The position numbers and the translations under genes were made by a program. The notes beneath the pieces are model-generated. The model was given only the letters and a program-made list of their open reading frames with translations. It searched no databases and was not told the DNA's origin. Positions 41,613 through 50,362 of a stretch of 64,000 nucleotides of DNA are shown here, piece after piece. The stretch is from Actinomycetes bacterium (lineage in GTDB: Bacteria; Actinomycetota; Acidimicrobiia; Acidimicrobiales; RAAP-2): the NCBI GenBank assembly GCA_021779735.1, contig JAJYAC010000001.1, forward strand, positions 62,001 through 126,000, written 5' to 3'. Positions within the stretch are counted from its first letter, which is position 1. Every line of letters starts with the position of its first letter.

Positions 41613-42667
41613 CGGCGGGCCGTTCGCTTGTGGTTGGGCATTCCCTCGAGGTCCGCGAGGGCCTCGATCGTGGGCGCGAGTCGCTCGAGTCCCTCCTTGG
41701 TGACGCGTTGAACGGTCACGGTCTTCATGAAGTCCTCCAGGCCCAGTCCGCCGGTCGAGCGGGCCCAGCCGCCTGTCGGCAACACGTGGTTACCACCCGT
41801 CGCGTAGTCGCCCGCGGGCACCGGCGAGTAGGGACCGACGAAGACGGCGCCGGCGTTCCTGATGCGCGGCGCGAGTGACTCGGCGAGAGGCCCCAGGAGT
41901 GCGACGTGTTCGGCCGCGTACGCCTCGACGGCCTCGAGGGCGCCTTCAAGGTCCTCGCCCACGCGCACCACGTACGCGCGCGAGTCGGGACCGTGCTCCA
42001 TCTGGGCGGCGACCTCTTGGTCGATCAGCGACTGATCGACGTCGTCGTCGGCGACGACCACGACTTCGCTGGGCCCGGCGGGCAGGTCAATGGCGACGTC
42101 GCGACTCACGAGCAACTTCGCCGTGTTGACGGCGCCGCCGCCGGGACCGAAGATCTTGTCAACCGGGGCGATGGACGCGGTGCCGTACGCCATCGCCGCG
42201 ATGGCCTGGGCGCCGCCGAGCGCCCACACCTCCTCGATCCCGAGCAGGGCTGCCGCTGCCGCCACCGCCGCGGCACCCGCGGGCGGCGTGCAGACGACGA
42301 TGCGCTCGACGCCCGCCACCTGAGCCGGTACCGCACTCATGATGAGCGAGGAGACGAGCCCCCGCGGCACGTACAGGCCCACGCTGCGAAGGGGCGACCA
42401 GCGCCTTTCGAGTGTGACCCCGGGCGATACCTCCAGAACGAGATCACTCGGACGTTGGGCCGCGTGCCACGTGCGCACGGCCCCGGCCGCCGCCAGCACC
42501 GCCGCGGTGGGGATGTCTCCGTAAGCCACGGCGCGCTCCGGCGAGGCCGCCGTGGTGGCGTCAAGGCGTCGGGACCAGTCCGCTGCAGCCTCGTCACCGC
42601 GAGCGCGCACGTCCGCGACGATGTCTTCAACACTGAAACTGCCATCGGTGGCGACGGGGCGACTCAC
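41609..42667 (-). CDS. hisD: Histidinol dehydrogenase, compact form
   Basis: 352 residues, compared with roughly 430 in most HisD. It oxidises histidinol to histidine in two NAD steps. Zinc ligands are kept: the Q and H in AAQMEHGPD, D in PAGDYATGG, and a C-terminal His in MPNHKR. The catalytic Glu-His is in AAEHVALL and the loop GGNHVLPTGG is intact. The missing length is about 30 residues at the N-terminus and about 35 residues between AYVVRV and AAEHVALL. All key residues remain, so I treat it as a shortened active enzyme rather than a pseudogene. Confidence 0.92.
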   Translation of the reverse strand: MSRPVATDGSFSVEDIVADVRARGDEAAADWSRRLDATTAASPERAVAYGDIPTAAVLAAAGAVRTWHAAQRPSDLVLEVSPGVTLERRWSPLRSVGLYVPRGLVSSLIMSAVPAQVAGVERIVVCTPPAGAAAVAAAAALLGIEEVWALGGAQAIAAMAYGTASIAPVDKIFGPGGGAVNTAKLLVSRDVAIDLPAGPSEVVVVADDDVDQSLIDQEVAAQMEHGPDSRAYVVRVGEDLEGALEAVEAYAAEHVALLGPLAESLAPRIRNAGAVFVGPYSPVPAGDYATGGNHVLPTGGWARSTGGLGLEDFMKTVTVQRVTKEGLERLAPTIEALADLEGMPNHKRTARR

Positions 42668-43521
42668 GGCATCATCCTCTCGACGGGCAGAGTCAGCATC
42701 GAGCTCGCGCCGAGGGACTCTAGGGCGGGCAGGAGATTCCAGATCGTCGCCGCGGGAACAAGCGCGTGCACCGCGACAACGCCGGGCGTCGCCAGGTCCA
42801 TGACCGTGGGCGAGCCACGCGTGGGCAAAATGGAGGTAACGGCGTCGAGTCGGTCCTTCGCCACGTTAAAGAGAAGGTATCGACTCGCCCGGGCGTTGAT
42901 CACGCTCGAAAGAATGGTCGCGAGTCGATCACGCGACTCAAAGTCGTCATCACCGCTTCGCCCCACCAACACCGCCTCGGAGTCAAAGAGTGAGCCGAGC
43001 GGACGCAGTCCGTTCGTGCGCAGAGTCGAACCCGTCGACACCAAGTCGATGATCGCGTCCGCGAGCCCGAGGCGCGGCGAAATCTCCACCGAACCGCCCA
43101 CCTTGACAAGTTCGGCCTCGATACCGAGTTCGGCGAGGGCGCGCGCCGCGGTTCGCGGGTGCGCGGTCGCGATACGACGGCCCGCCAGATCCGCCAGCGA
43201 TGTCGCCGTATCCTCGCGCGGCACCGCGGCCTGCAGCGAACAGGTGCCGTAGCCCAAGCGTAAGAGCACCTCGACGTCGCAGTCACGTTCGTAAATCAGA
43301 TCCAAACCGGTGATGCCACAGTCCACGACGCCGTCTTGGACGTACTCGGGCACGTCGTCGGCGCGCACGAACAGCAGATCGATGTCGGCATTGCGACAGT
43401 GCGCCTGCAGGACACGCTCCCCCGGCTCTTGGGGGTCGACGCCACTCGCTTCGAGCAACGCCCACGAGGGCTCGCGGAGTCGACCCTTCGAGGGCAGCGC
43501 CAGGCTCAGTCGCCGCGTCAC
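42664..43521 (-). CDS. hisG: ATP phosphoribosyltransferase, long form
   Basis: 285 residues. It carries out the first step of histidine synthesis, joining ATP and PRPP. The N-terminal PALPSKGRL-type region reads LALPSKGRLREPS; PRPP binding is in DLVSTGSTLRTNGL. The C-terminal about 75 residues form the ACT-like histidine-feedback domain (VMDLATPGVVAVHALVPA), so it is the self-regulated long form that does not need HisZ. It overlaps both neighbours by 4 nt. Confidence 0.96.
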   Translation of the reverse strand: MTRRLSLALPSKGRLREPSWALLEASGVDPQEPGERVLQAHCRNADIDLLFVRADDVPEYVQDGVVDCGITGLDLIYERDCDVEVLLRLGYGTCSLQAAVPREDTATSLADLAGRRIATAHPRTAARALAELGIEAELVKVGGSVEISPRLGLADAIIDLVSTGSTLRTNGLRPLGSLFDSEAVLVGRSGDDDFESRDRLATILSSVINARASRYLLFNVAKDRLDAVTSILPTRGSPTVMDLATPGVVAVHALVPAATIWNLLPALESLGASSMLTLPVERMMP

Positions 43522-43832
43522 GAACGGGCCTTCTTGAGTACGCGTACGTAGCCGCCCTCGCCGTGGTGCAACCAGTGCGCCACGCGAGTCACGGTTGCCG
43601 TCGAGGCGCCCGTGAGACGTGAAATCTCCTGGTAGGCAACCCCTTCATTCACGAGACGCGCCACCTGGAGGCGTTGACCCATGGCGTCGAGCTCGTTGGT
43701 CGTGCAGAGGTCTCGCAAGAAGGACGTCACCGCCTCGGGGCTTCGCAGGCGCAAGAAGGCGGCGACGAGCTCGTCGAATCGATCGACGGTCGCGACGTGC
43801 GCGTCGGCCGGAAGTACTTTGCCACTGGTCAT
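43518..43832 (-). CDS. YerC/YecD-type TrpR-family regulator, probable histidine repressor
   Basis: 104 residues. The TrpR-like helix-turn-helix is in RLQVARLVNEGVAYQEISRL followed by TGASTATVTRVAHWL. Members of this family (also called HisR in regulon reconstructions) sit with histidine genes and are predicted to repress them. It is the first gene of the his operon and overlaps hisG (ATGA). The ATG lies 6 nt after a TAGCAT -10-like element, so it may be leaderless. An 18-bp palindrome in the gap to divergent hisA is its likely binding site. Confidence 0.85.
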   Translation of the reverse strand: MTSGKVLPADAHVATVDRFDELVAAFLRLRSPEAVTSFLRDLCTTNELDAMGQRLQVARLVNEGVAYQEISRLTGASTATVTRVAHWLHHGEGGYVRVLKKARS

Positions 43833-43842
43833 GTCATCATGC

Positions 43843-43860
43843 TAGCGTGTTACAACGCTA
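43843..43860. promoter_or_regulatory. Candidate operator of the YerC/HisR-type regulator
   Basis: TAGCGT-GTTACA-ACGCTA, a perfect 6-bp inverted repeat with a 6-nt spacer, lies in the 30-bp gap between the regulator gene and hisA. It overlaps candidate -10 elements in both directions (TAGCAT on the minus strand, TACAAC on the plus strand). Binding there would block both the his operon and hisA. Confidence 0.6.
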
Positions 43861-43862
43861 CT

Positions 43863-44552
43863 ATGCAACTGATACCCGCCATTGACCTCCTCGGCGACGA
43901 CGTCGTGCGCCTCGAACGAGGCGACTACGAACGTGTGCTCTTTCGCCGACCCCTCGAAGACTTCGTACGCCGAGTCGTGGCGACGGATCCCGATCTGATC
44001 CACATCGTCGATCTCCAGGGAGCTCGCGACGGCGCCGTGCGGTTAGACGTGGTGCGTCGCTGTGTGCGAGTCGCCGGCGACGTCGCCCTGCAGATCTCCG
44101 GTGGCATACGAAGTCTCGACGACGCGCACGCCGTCCTCGAGTCGGGCGCGACACGCGTCATTATCGGCACGTCACTGTGGCGTGACGCCTCGAGTCTCGA
44201 GATCTTCAGTGATGCGCTCGGCGAACAGCTCGTGGCCGCCCTCGACATTCGCGACGGCCGAGTCGCCGTGAGAGGCTGGCTCGCCGATTCTGGAGTGTCG
44301 TTCGACGACGCGCTCGCACGCTGTCGTGACGCGAAAGTAGCGCGCCTACACATCACGGCCATCGACCGCGACGGCACACTGTCCGGACCTGATTTTGCCC
44401 TCTACGAGCAAGCATGCGCGAGCGGAATCGCGGTCGTGGCCGCCGGTGGTGTGCGCGACCAGGATATTGCCCGTCTCGAGGCCATTGGCTGTGAGGGTGC
44501 GGTTATGGGCGTGGGATACCTGGCCCGTCTCGGTCTCTCAGACCTGATCTAG
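43863..44552 (+). CDS. hisA: ProFAR isomerase
   Basis: 229 residues, slightly short for HisA. It isomerises ProFAR to PRFAR in step 4 of histidine synthesis. Catalytic D8 is in LIPAIDLLGDDVV and the second Asp is D128 in AALDIRDGRVAVRGW. Phosphate-binding loops QISGGIRS and VVAAGGVRD are present. Actinobacterial homologues can also act as TrpF (PriA); I cannot decide this from sequence alone. ATG 43863 has no Shine-Dalgarno sequence and starts 2 nt after the palindrome, so it is probably leaderless. Confidence 0.94.
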   Translation: MQLIPAIDLLGDDVVRLERGDYERVLFRRPLEDFVRRVVATDPDLIHIVDLQGARDGAVRLDVVRRCVRVAGDVALQISGGIRSLDDAHAVLESGATRVIIGTSLWRDASSLEIFSDALGEQLVAALDIRDGRVAVRGWLADSGVSFDDALARCRDAKVARLHITAIDRDGTLSGPDFALYEQACASGIAVVAAGGVRDQDIARLEAIGCEGAVMGVGYLARLGLSDLI

Positions 44553-44735
44553 CCGTTACTTTCCTCGCGCGCCACGAGTGCGATTGTTGTCCGCGTATCC
44601 CGGGCCTCTTTCGGGCCCCGTGGACGGTGGACGAGACCCAACACGTGACGAGGGATTTTCCTTGTGACCTTTGGCACTAGTGACTTTTCCCGTACGTGGG
44701 CGACACTGGAATTATCGATTGCGAAAGGACCAGCG

Positions 44736-45284
44736 ATGCGTCGTAAGACCCTGGATCTACTACTTACTTGGGTAGGAGTAGTTATCACGGTGGGGTTGAT
44801 CGGAGCGAGCGGTCTGCTGATGTGGGGCTACACGTTTGCGAATTCGCAGGTGCATAATCAGTTGGCCGCTCAGAAGATCTTCTTCCCGGCGAAAAACTCA
44901 CCCGAGTTACAGAACCCCTTAATCAAGCCGTACTTGGAGCCCTACGCCGGCAAGCAATTGCTCACCGGTCGCGAGGCCGAAGTTTGGGCCGACCACTTCA
45001 TCGCCGTTCACCTCGACGAGATCGGTGCGGGCCAGACGTACGCACAGCTGAGCACCAAGTCGCAGGCCGACCCGTCGAACACGGCGCTGGCCAAGCAAGT
45101 TCAGCTCATGTTCCAGGGCCAGACGTTGCGCAGCATGCTGCTCACCGCCTACGCCTTTGGGATGTTCGCCATCATCGCCCAGTGGTCAGCCGCCGCCGCG
45201 CTCTTGCTCGCGCTGGTCATGCTGGTCCTCACCCTGATTGGGGTGCGTCAATATCGCCGCCGAGATCCCGACGTGGAGATCTAG
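44736..45284 (+). CDS. Membrane protein with an extracellular loop, unknown function
   Basis: 182 residues. One helix near the N-terminus (LLTWVGVVITVGLIGASGLL), an external domain of about 100 residues (SQVHNQLAAQKIFFPAKNSP and later LLTGREAEVWADHFIAVHL), then two hydrophobic segments (MLLTAYAFGMFAIIAQWSAA and LLLALVMLVLTLIGV) and a charged tail. The start was chosen by GAAAGGA before ATG 44736. I know similar proteins only as conserved actinobacterial hypotheticals. The 183-bp gap upstream holds no other feature I can support. A terminator follows. Confidence 0.75.
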   Translation: MRRKTLDLLLTWVGVVITVGLIGASGLLMWGYTFANSQVHNQLAAQKIFFPAKNSPELQNPLIKPYLEPYAGKQLLTGREAEVWADHFIAVHLDEIGAGQTYAQLSTKSQADPSNTALAKQVQLMFQGQTLRSMLLTAYAFGMFAIIAQWSAAAALLLALVMLVLTLIGVRQYRRRDPDVEI

Positions 45285-45313
45285 CGACGTCATCAACCAG
45301 GCCCCTTCGGCTA

Positions 45314-45347
45314 CAGGCCCCTCCGCTTTTTGAGCCGGAGGGGCCTG
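45314..45347 (+). terminator. Rho-independent terminator
   Basis: A 12-bp stem (CAGGCCCCTCCG, 45314-45325, pairing with 45336-45347) with a 10-nt loop is followed by TTGTTTG. It lies 30 bp after the membrane protein stop and before the pirin gene. Confidence 0.75.
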
Positions 45348-45393
45348 GTTGTTTGTGCCCAAAGCGCGCGACGCGCCGCTACCGTGGCCACAC

Positions 45394-46296
45394 ATGGCCA
45401 AGTCCTACTCACCCCTCGACGACCTAGAACTTCGCGCCAGTCACCTCGCGCGCGTGGGAGCCTTCGATGTGCGCCGGGCGCTCCCCCAGCGAGGACGCCG
45501 AACCGTGGGCGCCTGGTGCTTCGCCGACCACATGGGGCCCGCCGACGTCAGCGAGGAGTCGGGCCTTAACATCGGACCCCATCCGCACACGTGCCTGCAC
45601 ACGGTCACGTGGTTGATCGAGGGCCAAGTCCTGCACCGTGACGGCCTCGGCTCTGAACAGGTCATCACCGCCGGCCAGCTCAATCTGATGACGGCCGGCG
45701 CCGGCGTCGCGCACGCCGAGGAGGCCACGGGGCACTACCGCGGGCGCCTCGAGGGCGTGCAGCTCTGGGTTGCCCAACCCGAGGCCACCCGCCACGACGC
45801 ACCCTCCTTTACCCACGTCGCCGAACTGCCGCGCCTTGACGCGGGTGACGCGGCGGTGACCGTCTTCCTGGGATCCCACGCGGATGTCGCCAGTCCCGCG
45901 CCCATTGACAGCGACCTCGTCGGCCTCGACATCGACATGCGCGGTCACGCGCGCCTCGCACTTCGTCGCGACTTCGAGTACGCCCTCGTGGTCGTGCGCG
46001 GTGCGCTCGAGGCACGCGGCGTACTCGTTACGCCGGGGAACCTCGCGGTCTTGCCGCGAGACCTCGACGAAGTCGAACTGACCTCGCGAGTGCCCACGCG
46101 AGCCATTCTCATCGGCGGTATCCCCTTTGATGAACCGCTGTTCATGTGGTGGAACTTCGTCGCTCGCAGCCGCGACGAGGTCGACGGTTTTCGCGAGAGC
46201 TGGGCGAGGGGGGACGAACGCTTCGCCCCTGTTCGAAGCGCCCTCGCTCGCATCGACGCCCCCGCGCCCTACTGGTCGCCCGGCGCCGTCACCTAG
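45394..46296 (+). CDS. Pirin family protein
   Basis: 300 residues, the family length. Bicupin fold with the N-terminal metal site in IGPHPHTCLHTVTWLIEG (HPH and H) and MTAGAGVAHAEEA, which supplies the fourth ligand. Some pirins act as quercetinases and others as regulators; this one could be either. The ATG at 45394 was chosen because it begins just before the conserved SPLDDLELRAS. It stands downstream of a terminator, so it has its own promoter. Confidence 0.88.
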   Translation: MAKSYSPLDDLELRASHLARVGAFDVRRALPQRGRRTVGAWCFADHMGPADVSEESGLNIGPHPHTCLHTVTWLIEGQVLHRDGLGSEQVITAGQLNLMTAGAGVAHAEEATGHYRGRLEGVQLWVAQPEATRHDAPSFTHVAELPRLDAGDAAVTVFLGSHADVASPAPIDSDLVGLDIDMRGHARLALRRDFEYALVVVRGALEARGVLVTPGNLAVLPRDLDEVELTSRVPTRAILIGGIPFDEPLFMWWNFVARSRDEVDGFRESWARGDERFAPVRSALARIDAPAPYWSPGAVT

Positions 46297-46328
46297 CCTC
46301 GAACGCGACGACCCACGAGGAGGAGCCG

Positions 46329-47399
46329 TTGACCCTGCTCTCCGCGCTGCCCGAGAGTCTCGCCCAGACGTGGCCACCCTTCGTCCTCGTCGCGGGGCTC
46401 CTACTCGTCGGCGTTGCGGCGGCCGATGACGGCCTCTTCGAGGCTCTCGCATCGCGCATCGCCCGGGCGCACGCGTCCCAGCTGAGTGTCTTTAGCGCGA
46501 TGATGGGCCTCGTCGCCGTGGTCACCGTCATCGTGAACCTCGACACGTCGGTCGTCTTTCTCACCCCGATCTTGTTGCACGTCGCGCGCCGGCGCCAGGT
46601 ATCAGAAGTCGCCTACCTCTACGGGGCCGTGTTCATGTCTAACGCCGCGTCGCTCCTACTGCCGGGATCGAACCTCACCAATCTCCTCGTCCTGGCGTCG
46701 CGCCACACTCGCGGCGTCACGTTCGCCGCCACCATGGTCGCTCCGTGGGTGGCGGCGGTTCTCATCACGTGGGGCGTGCTCGCCTGGTGGCGCCGGGGCG
46801 ATTGGGGTGAGGGGCAGGCCAGCACCGAGCCGGCCGCGAGGCTGCGAGTTGGCGCCGGCGTCCTCGGCGTCGCCGCGGCGCTGACTCTCATGCTCCTCAC
46901 CGCCAGCCCGGCGCTGGCGGTGCTGGGGGTGGGAATCCTCGTGAGCGGCGTGCACGTCGTGCGCCGTCGATTCTCGGCGCGCCACGCGATCGACGCCCTC
47001 AGCCCGCTCACCCTCGTAAGCCTGTTCGTCCTCGCGCTCGTGCTCGGAGCGCTCGCGCGACTCTGGCACGGTCCCCAAGCGCTGCTGGGGGGCGTCGGCG
47101 CGTGGGGTGCGAGCGCGCTGGGCGCGGGGCTGGCCAATGTCGTCAACAACTTGCCGGCCGCGGTGGTGTTGTCGGCTCACCCGCCGGCGCACCCCTACGC
47201 GCTGCTGATCGGACTCGACCTCGGACCCAATCTCACGATCGTCGGGGCGCTCTCGGCGGTGCTGTGGCTGCGCGTGGCCCGCGCGCAGGGCGCCCGCCCC
47301 TCGCCGGCGACGTACAGTCGCGTGGGCCTCGCACTGGTGCCACTGTCACTCGCCGGCGCGCTCGGCGCGCTCTACCTGGTCACGCCGGGTTCCTTCTAG
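46329..47399 (+). CDS. ArsB/SLC13-type ion transporter
   Basis: 356 residues with about ten helices. The features VVTVIVNLDTSVVFLTPILL and LPGSNLTNLLVLASRHT match the ArsB/NhaD/citrate (ion transporter) superfamily, in which N-L-D-T-S and S-N-L-T-N are transport motifs; a second inverted copy is NVVNNLPAAVVL with LDLGPNLTIVG. The TTG start follows GAGGAGGAG. Export of arsenite or another oxyanion is possible because ars genes lie 1.5 kb away, but other anions are just as possible. Confidence 0.75.
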   Translation: MTLLSALPESLAQTWPPFVLVAGLLLVGVAAADDGLFEALASRIARAHASQLSVFSAMMGLVAVVTVIVNLDTSVVFLTPILLHVARRRQVSEVAYLYGAVFMSNAASLLLPGSNLTNLLVLASRHTRGVTFAATMVAPWVAAVLITWGVLAWWRRGDWGEGQASTEPAARLRVGAGVLGVAAALTLMLLTASPALAVLGVGILVSGVHVVRRRFSARHAIDALSPLTLVSLFVLALVLGALARLWHGPQALLGGVGAWGASALGAGLANVVNNLPAAVVLSAHPPAHPYALLIGLDLGPNLTIVGALSAVLWLRVARAQGARPSPATYSRVGLALVPLSLAGALGALYLVTPGSF

Positions 47400-47446
47400 A
47401 CCCGCGCCGAACGAGCGCGAGGGCGCCGGTAACGTGGTGAGAACCC

Positions 47447-48082
47447 ATGGACACCGCCTGGTATCGCGCCCTCAACCACTTCGCCCGCCACAGCGCGTGG
47501 CTGCACCCCGTGATGAAGCTCGCGGCCCTCGACGGCGTGGGGCTCTTCGGCGTCCTCGTCCTGGTCGCGTGGTGGTACGCGCGAGCGAGCGAGCGCGCCA
47601 CGCGCGCGATCGCGGCCGTCGGGTGGACGGCGATTGCGACGTTACTCGCGGTGTGGGTGAATCAGCTCCTCGTCACGGTGGTGGCTCGACCCCGACCGTT
47701 CCTCGCGGTGGCCCACGCCGAGGTTCTCGTGACGCGCTCGCACGACTACTCCTTCCCCTCGGACCACGCCGTGGCCGCGGGCGCGGCCACGATGGGACTG
47801 TGGATCGTCTCTCGCTACGCGCCCTACGCGCGCCGCCTCGCGATCACGTCTACGATCCTCGCCCTGATCGTCGCGTTCGCGCGCGTCTACGTCGGCGTGC
47901 ACTACCCCGGTGACGTCGCCGCGGGCCTCGCGGTGGGCGCAGTGGTGACGATTCTCGGCTGGTGGGCGCTCGGGGGTCCCCTCACGTCCCTCGCCGGTCT
48001 CCTGGCCCGCTCGCGGCTTCGACCCCTCGTGTTGCGCGACGCCCCTCGCGCGTCGCGCAGCTCGAGTCCCGTCGAACGCTAG
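47447..48082 (+). CDS. PAP2 family membrane phosphatase
   Basis: 211 residues with several helices. The three PAP2 motifs are present: ARPRPF (with an upstream Val instead of the usual Lys), FPSDHAVAA (H107), and RVYVGVHYPGDV (R146, H152, D156). Such enzymes dephosphorylate lipid phosphates such as undecaprenyl diphosphate or phosphatidic acid at the membrane. It is followed after 13 bp by the SCO gene on the same strand. Confidence 0.9.
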   Translation: MDTAWYRALNHFARHSAWLHPVMKLAALDGVGLFGVLVLVAWWYARASERATRAIAAVGWTAIATLLAVWVNQLLVTVVARPRPFLAVAHAEVLVTRSHDYSFPSDHAVAAGAATMGLWIVSRYAPYARRLAITSTILALIVAFARVYVGVHYPGDVAAGLAVGAVVTILGWWALGGPLTSLAGLLARSRLRPLVLRDAPRASRSSSPVER

Positions 48083-48095
48083 AGAAAGAGGACTC

Positions 48096-48872
48096 GTGAC
48101 GACCCCCGCACCTCCCACCGACGTGGCGAGCGAGGCGCCCGCGCCCCGCGCACCTCGTCGCGTCACCCGCGCGCTGACCCTGGCGCTCGCGGCCCTCGTC
48201 GTTCTCGCGGCGGGCTCGCTCTCGGCGCTCGCACTGAGACACCATGGCGCGCCGACGACGACGCTGGTGCGCGTCAGTGGCCTACCAGCCAACATCTCGA
48301 CCTCAACGGCCAATCTCATGCAGCTCTCACCGGTGCCAGCGCACGCGGCACCCGACTTCACCCTCGTCGACCAGAACGGTCGGACTCTGTCGTTGACGAG
48401 CTTTCGCGGGCGAGTGGTCGTGCTCGAGTTCATGGACCCCCACTGCATCGACATCTGCCCGCTCGTCTCTCAGGAGTTCATCGACGCCTACCACGACCTG
48501 GGCAAGACGGCAACGAGAGTGGTCTTCCTCGCGGTCAACGTCAATCAATACTTCGCGAGCCCGGCCAACATGATGACCTTCTCGCGCGCGCACTCTCTCA
48601 CCACGATCCCCTCGTGGCACTTCCTGACCGGAGCGACGGCGGCACTTGAGCGTGTGTGGAGCGACTACGGCATCGACGTCATCGCGAAGAGTCCCCGAGC
48701 GGACATCGTGCACACGTCCGCGCTCTACGTGATCGACCCCCAGGGCCGTGAGCGATTCATCGCCTCACCGGTCGTCGAGCACCGCGCGAGCGGCGCCTCG
48801 TACTTGCCCGCCAACATCCTCACGGCTTGGGGTCAGGGCATCGCGACGCTCGCTCGCGACGTCCTCAAGTAG
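48096..48872 (+). CDS. SCO1/SenC-like thioredoxin-fold protein
   Basis: 258 residues. An N-terminal anchor (ALTLALAALVVLAAGSLSAL) is followed by a thioredoxin fold that starts APDFTLVDQNGRTLSLTSF. The copper-binding CxxxC pair is C117 and C121 in PHCIDICPLV, and the conserved His is H206 in DIVHTSALYVID. SCO proteins deliver copper to cytochrome oxidase or act as membrane thiol reductases. The GTG start follows AGAAAGAGGA. The end overlaps convergent arsC by 8 bp. Confidence 0.85.
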   Translation: MTTPAPPTDVASEAPAPRAPRRVTRALTLALAALVVLAAGSLSALALRHHGAPTTTLVRVSGLPANISTSTANLMQLSPVPAHAAPDFTLVDQNGRTLSLTSFRGRVVVLEFMDPHCIDICPLVSQEFIDAYHDLGKTATRVVFLAVNVNQYFASPANMMTFSRAHSLTTIPSWHFLTGATAALERVWSDYGIDVIAKSPRADIVHTSALYVIDPQGRERFIASPVVEHRASGASYLPANILTAWGQGIATLARDVLK

Positions 48873-49281
48873 GTCCGAGCGCCAGTCCCATCTCCTCGAG
48901 CAGGGCCCGCACGCGCCGATCGATCTCCTCGACGATGGGCCGCGCCTCTTCCACTGTGAGGCCCCGGGGATCGTCGAGTTCCCAGTCGAGGTAGCGAGTC
49001 CCGGGAAAGTACGGACACGCGTCGCCACAGCCCATCGTGATGACGACGTCCGCCTCGCGGGCCAGTTCGTTCGTGAGTGGCTTGGGGAACTCGCGCGACG
49101 TGTCAAGTCCACGCTCCTCTAGCAGGGCGATCACCGACGGGTTGAGCTCGCTGCCCGGCTCCGACCCGGCGCTGTAGACCGCGACTCGTCCAGCGCCGTA
49201 GTGCTCGAGCAAGACCCGACCGGCGAGGCTGCGCCCGGCGTTGTGCACGCACACGAAGAGGACGACGGGAGTATCACTCAT
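48865..49281 (-). CDS. arsC: Arsenate reductase, low-molecular-weight phosphatase fold
   Basis: 138 residues. The P-loop-type nucleophile C11 is in FVCVHNAGRSLAG. Further cysteines C85 and C89 are in ITMGCGDACPYFPG, followed by WELDDPRGL. It reduces arsenate to arsenite with electrons from thioredoxin or mycothiol. The C-x3-C spacing is shorter than in the Staphylococcus type, which may indicate a mycothiol-dependent variant (inference). The start overlaps the acr3 stop as ATGA. It is the last gene of the ars operon. Confidence 0.93.
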   Translation of the reverse strand: MSDTPVVLFVCVHNAGRSLAGRVLLEHYGAGRVAVYSAGSEPGSELNPSVIALLEERGLDTSREFPKPLTNELAREADVVITMGCGDACPYFPGTRYLDWELDDPRGLTVEEARPIVEEIDRRVRALLEEMGLALGPT

Positions 49282-50357
49282 GAGAAACCTTCTGACTTGG
49301 GAAAGTATCGACGAGCCCACAGCGACACGTAGACCAGTCCGACGAGAACCGGCACTTCGATGAGAGGGCCCACGACGCCCGCGAGCGCCTCGCCACTCGT
49401 GACGCCAAAGACCCCGATGGCCACGGCGATCGCCAGCTCGAAGTTGTTACCCGCGGCGGTGAAGGCGAGCGTCGCGCTGCGCGCGTAACCCAAGCCCAGC
49501 GCGCGACCCGTCACGAGGGCGCCACTCCACATGAGGGCGAAGTAGGCGAGCAGGGGCACGGCGATGCGCGCGACGTCGCCAGGGTGAGAGGTGATGGTCT
49601 TACCCTGGAGGGAGAAGAGCACCACGATGGTAAAGAGCAGGCCGTAAAGCGCAAAGGGGGCCAGACGCGGCAGCACTCGAGCCTCGTAGTACTCGCGCCC
49701 CCGCGCGCGCTCGCCGAGCACGCGCGTAAGAAAGCCCGCCACCAAGGGAATACCAAGGTAGATGAGAACCGAACCCGCAATGCGAGCCATCGACAGGTGC
49801 AGGTCGGTCGTTTTTAGACCGAGCCAGCCGGGCAGCACCTGCAGGTAGAAGTAGCCCAGCGCGGCGAAGGCCAGGACCTGAAAGAGCGAGTTCAGCGCCA
49901 CCAGCATCGCGCCGGCCTCGCGGTCGCCCCCCGAGAGGTCGTTCCAGATCAGCACCATCGCGATGCAGCGAGCCAGCCCCACGATGATCAGGCCCGTGCG
50001 ATAGGTCGGCAGGTCGTAGAGGAAGATCCAGGCCAGCGCGAACATCACGGCCGGTCCAATCACCCAGTTCAAGACGAGTGAGGACACCAGCAGGCGACGA
50101 TCGCGAGCCACAGCCCCGACTCTGTCGTAGCGCACGCGCGCGAGCACGGGGTACATCATCACGAGCAGTCCCACGAAGATCGGCAGTGACGTTCCCTGGG
50201 TCACCTGCACCGCCGAGAGGCGTGCGTTGAGACCGGGGATCACGCGACCCGAGGCGAGTCCGAGCGCCATGGCCGCGAGGATCCACACCGGCAAGTACCG
50301 ATCGAGGAAGGACAGGCGCCGTGCGACGGGCGCGGGGGCAGCAGTAGTGACGGGCAC
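49278..50357 (-). CDS. acr3: ACR3 family arsenite efflux transporter
   Basis: 359 residues with ten helices. The family signature region is GLARCIAMVLIWNDLSGGDRE, with the invariant cysteine in helix 4, and there is a GNNFELAIAVAIGVFG motif in helix 9. ACR3 pumps arsenite out of the cell using the proton gradient. It lies between a DsrE-like gene and arsC on the same strand; arsC overlaps it by 4 nt. Together with arsC it makes a complete arsenate-to-export pathway. Confidence 0.95.
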   Translation of the reverse strand: MPVTTAAPAPVARRLSFLDRYLPVWILAAMALGLASGRVIPGLNARLSAVQVTQGTSLPIFVGLLVMMYPVLARVRYDRVGAVARDRRLLVSSLVLNWVIGPAVMFALAWIFLYDLPTYRTGLIIVGLARCIAMVLIWNDLSGGDREAGAMLVALNSLFQVLAFAALGYFYLQVLPGWLGLKTTDLHLSMARIAGSVLIYLGIPLVAGFLTRVLGERARGREYYEARVLPRLAPFALYGLLFTIVVLFSLQGKTITSHPGDVARIAVPLLAYFALMWSGALVTGRALGLGYARSATLAFTAAGNNFELAIAVAIGVFGVTSGEALAGVVGPLIEVPVLVGLVYVSLWARRYFPKSEGFS

Positions 50358-50362
50358 GCGCC

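Noticed and set aside
41609-42667. HisD as a pseudogene
   Set aside because: Shorter than usual, but the frame is intact, it is in an overlapping operon, and the zinc and catalytic residues are retained.
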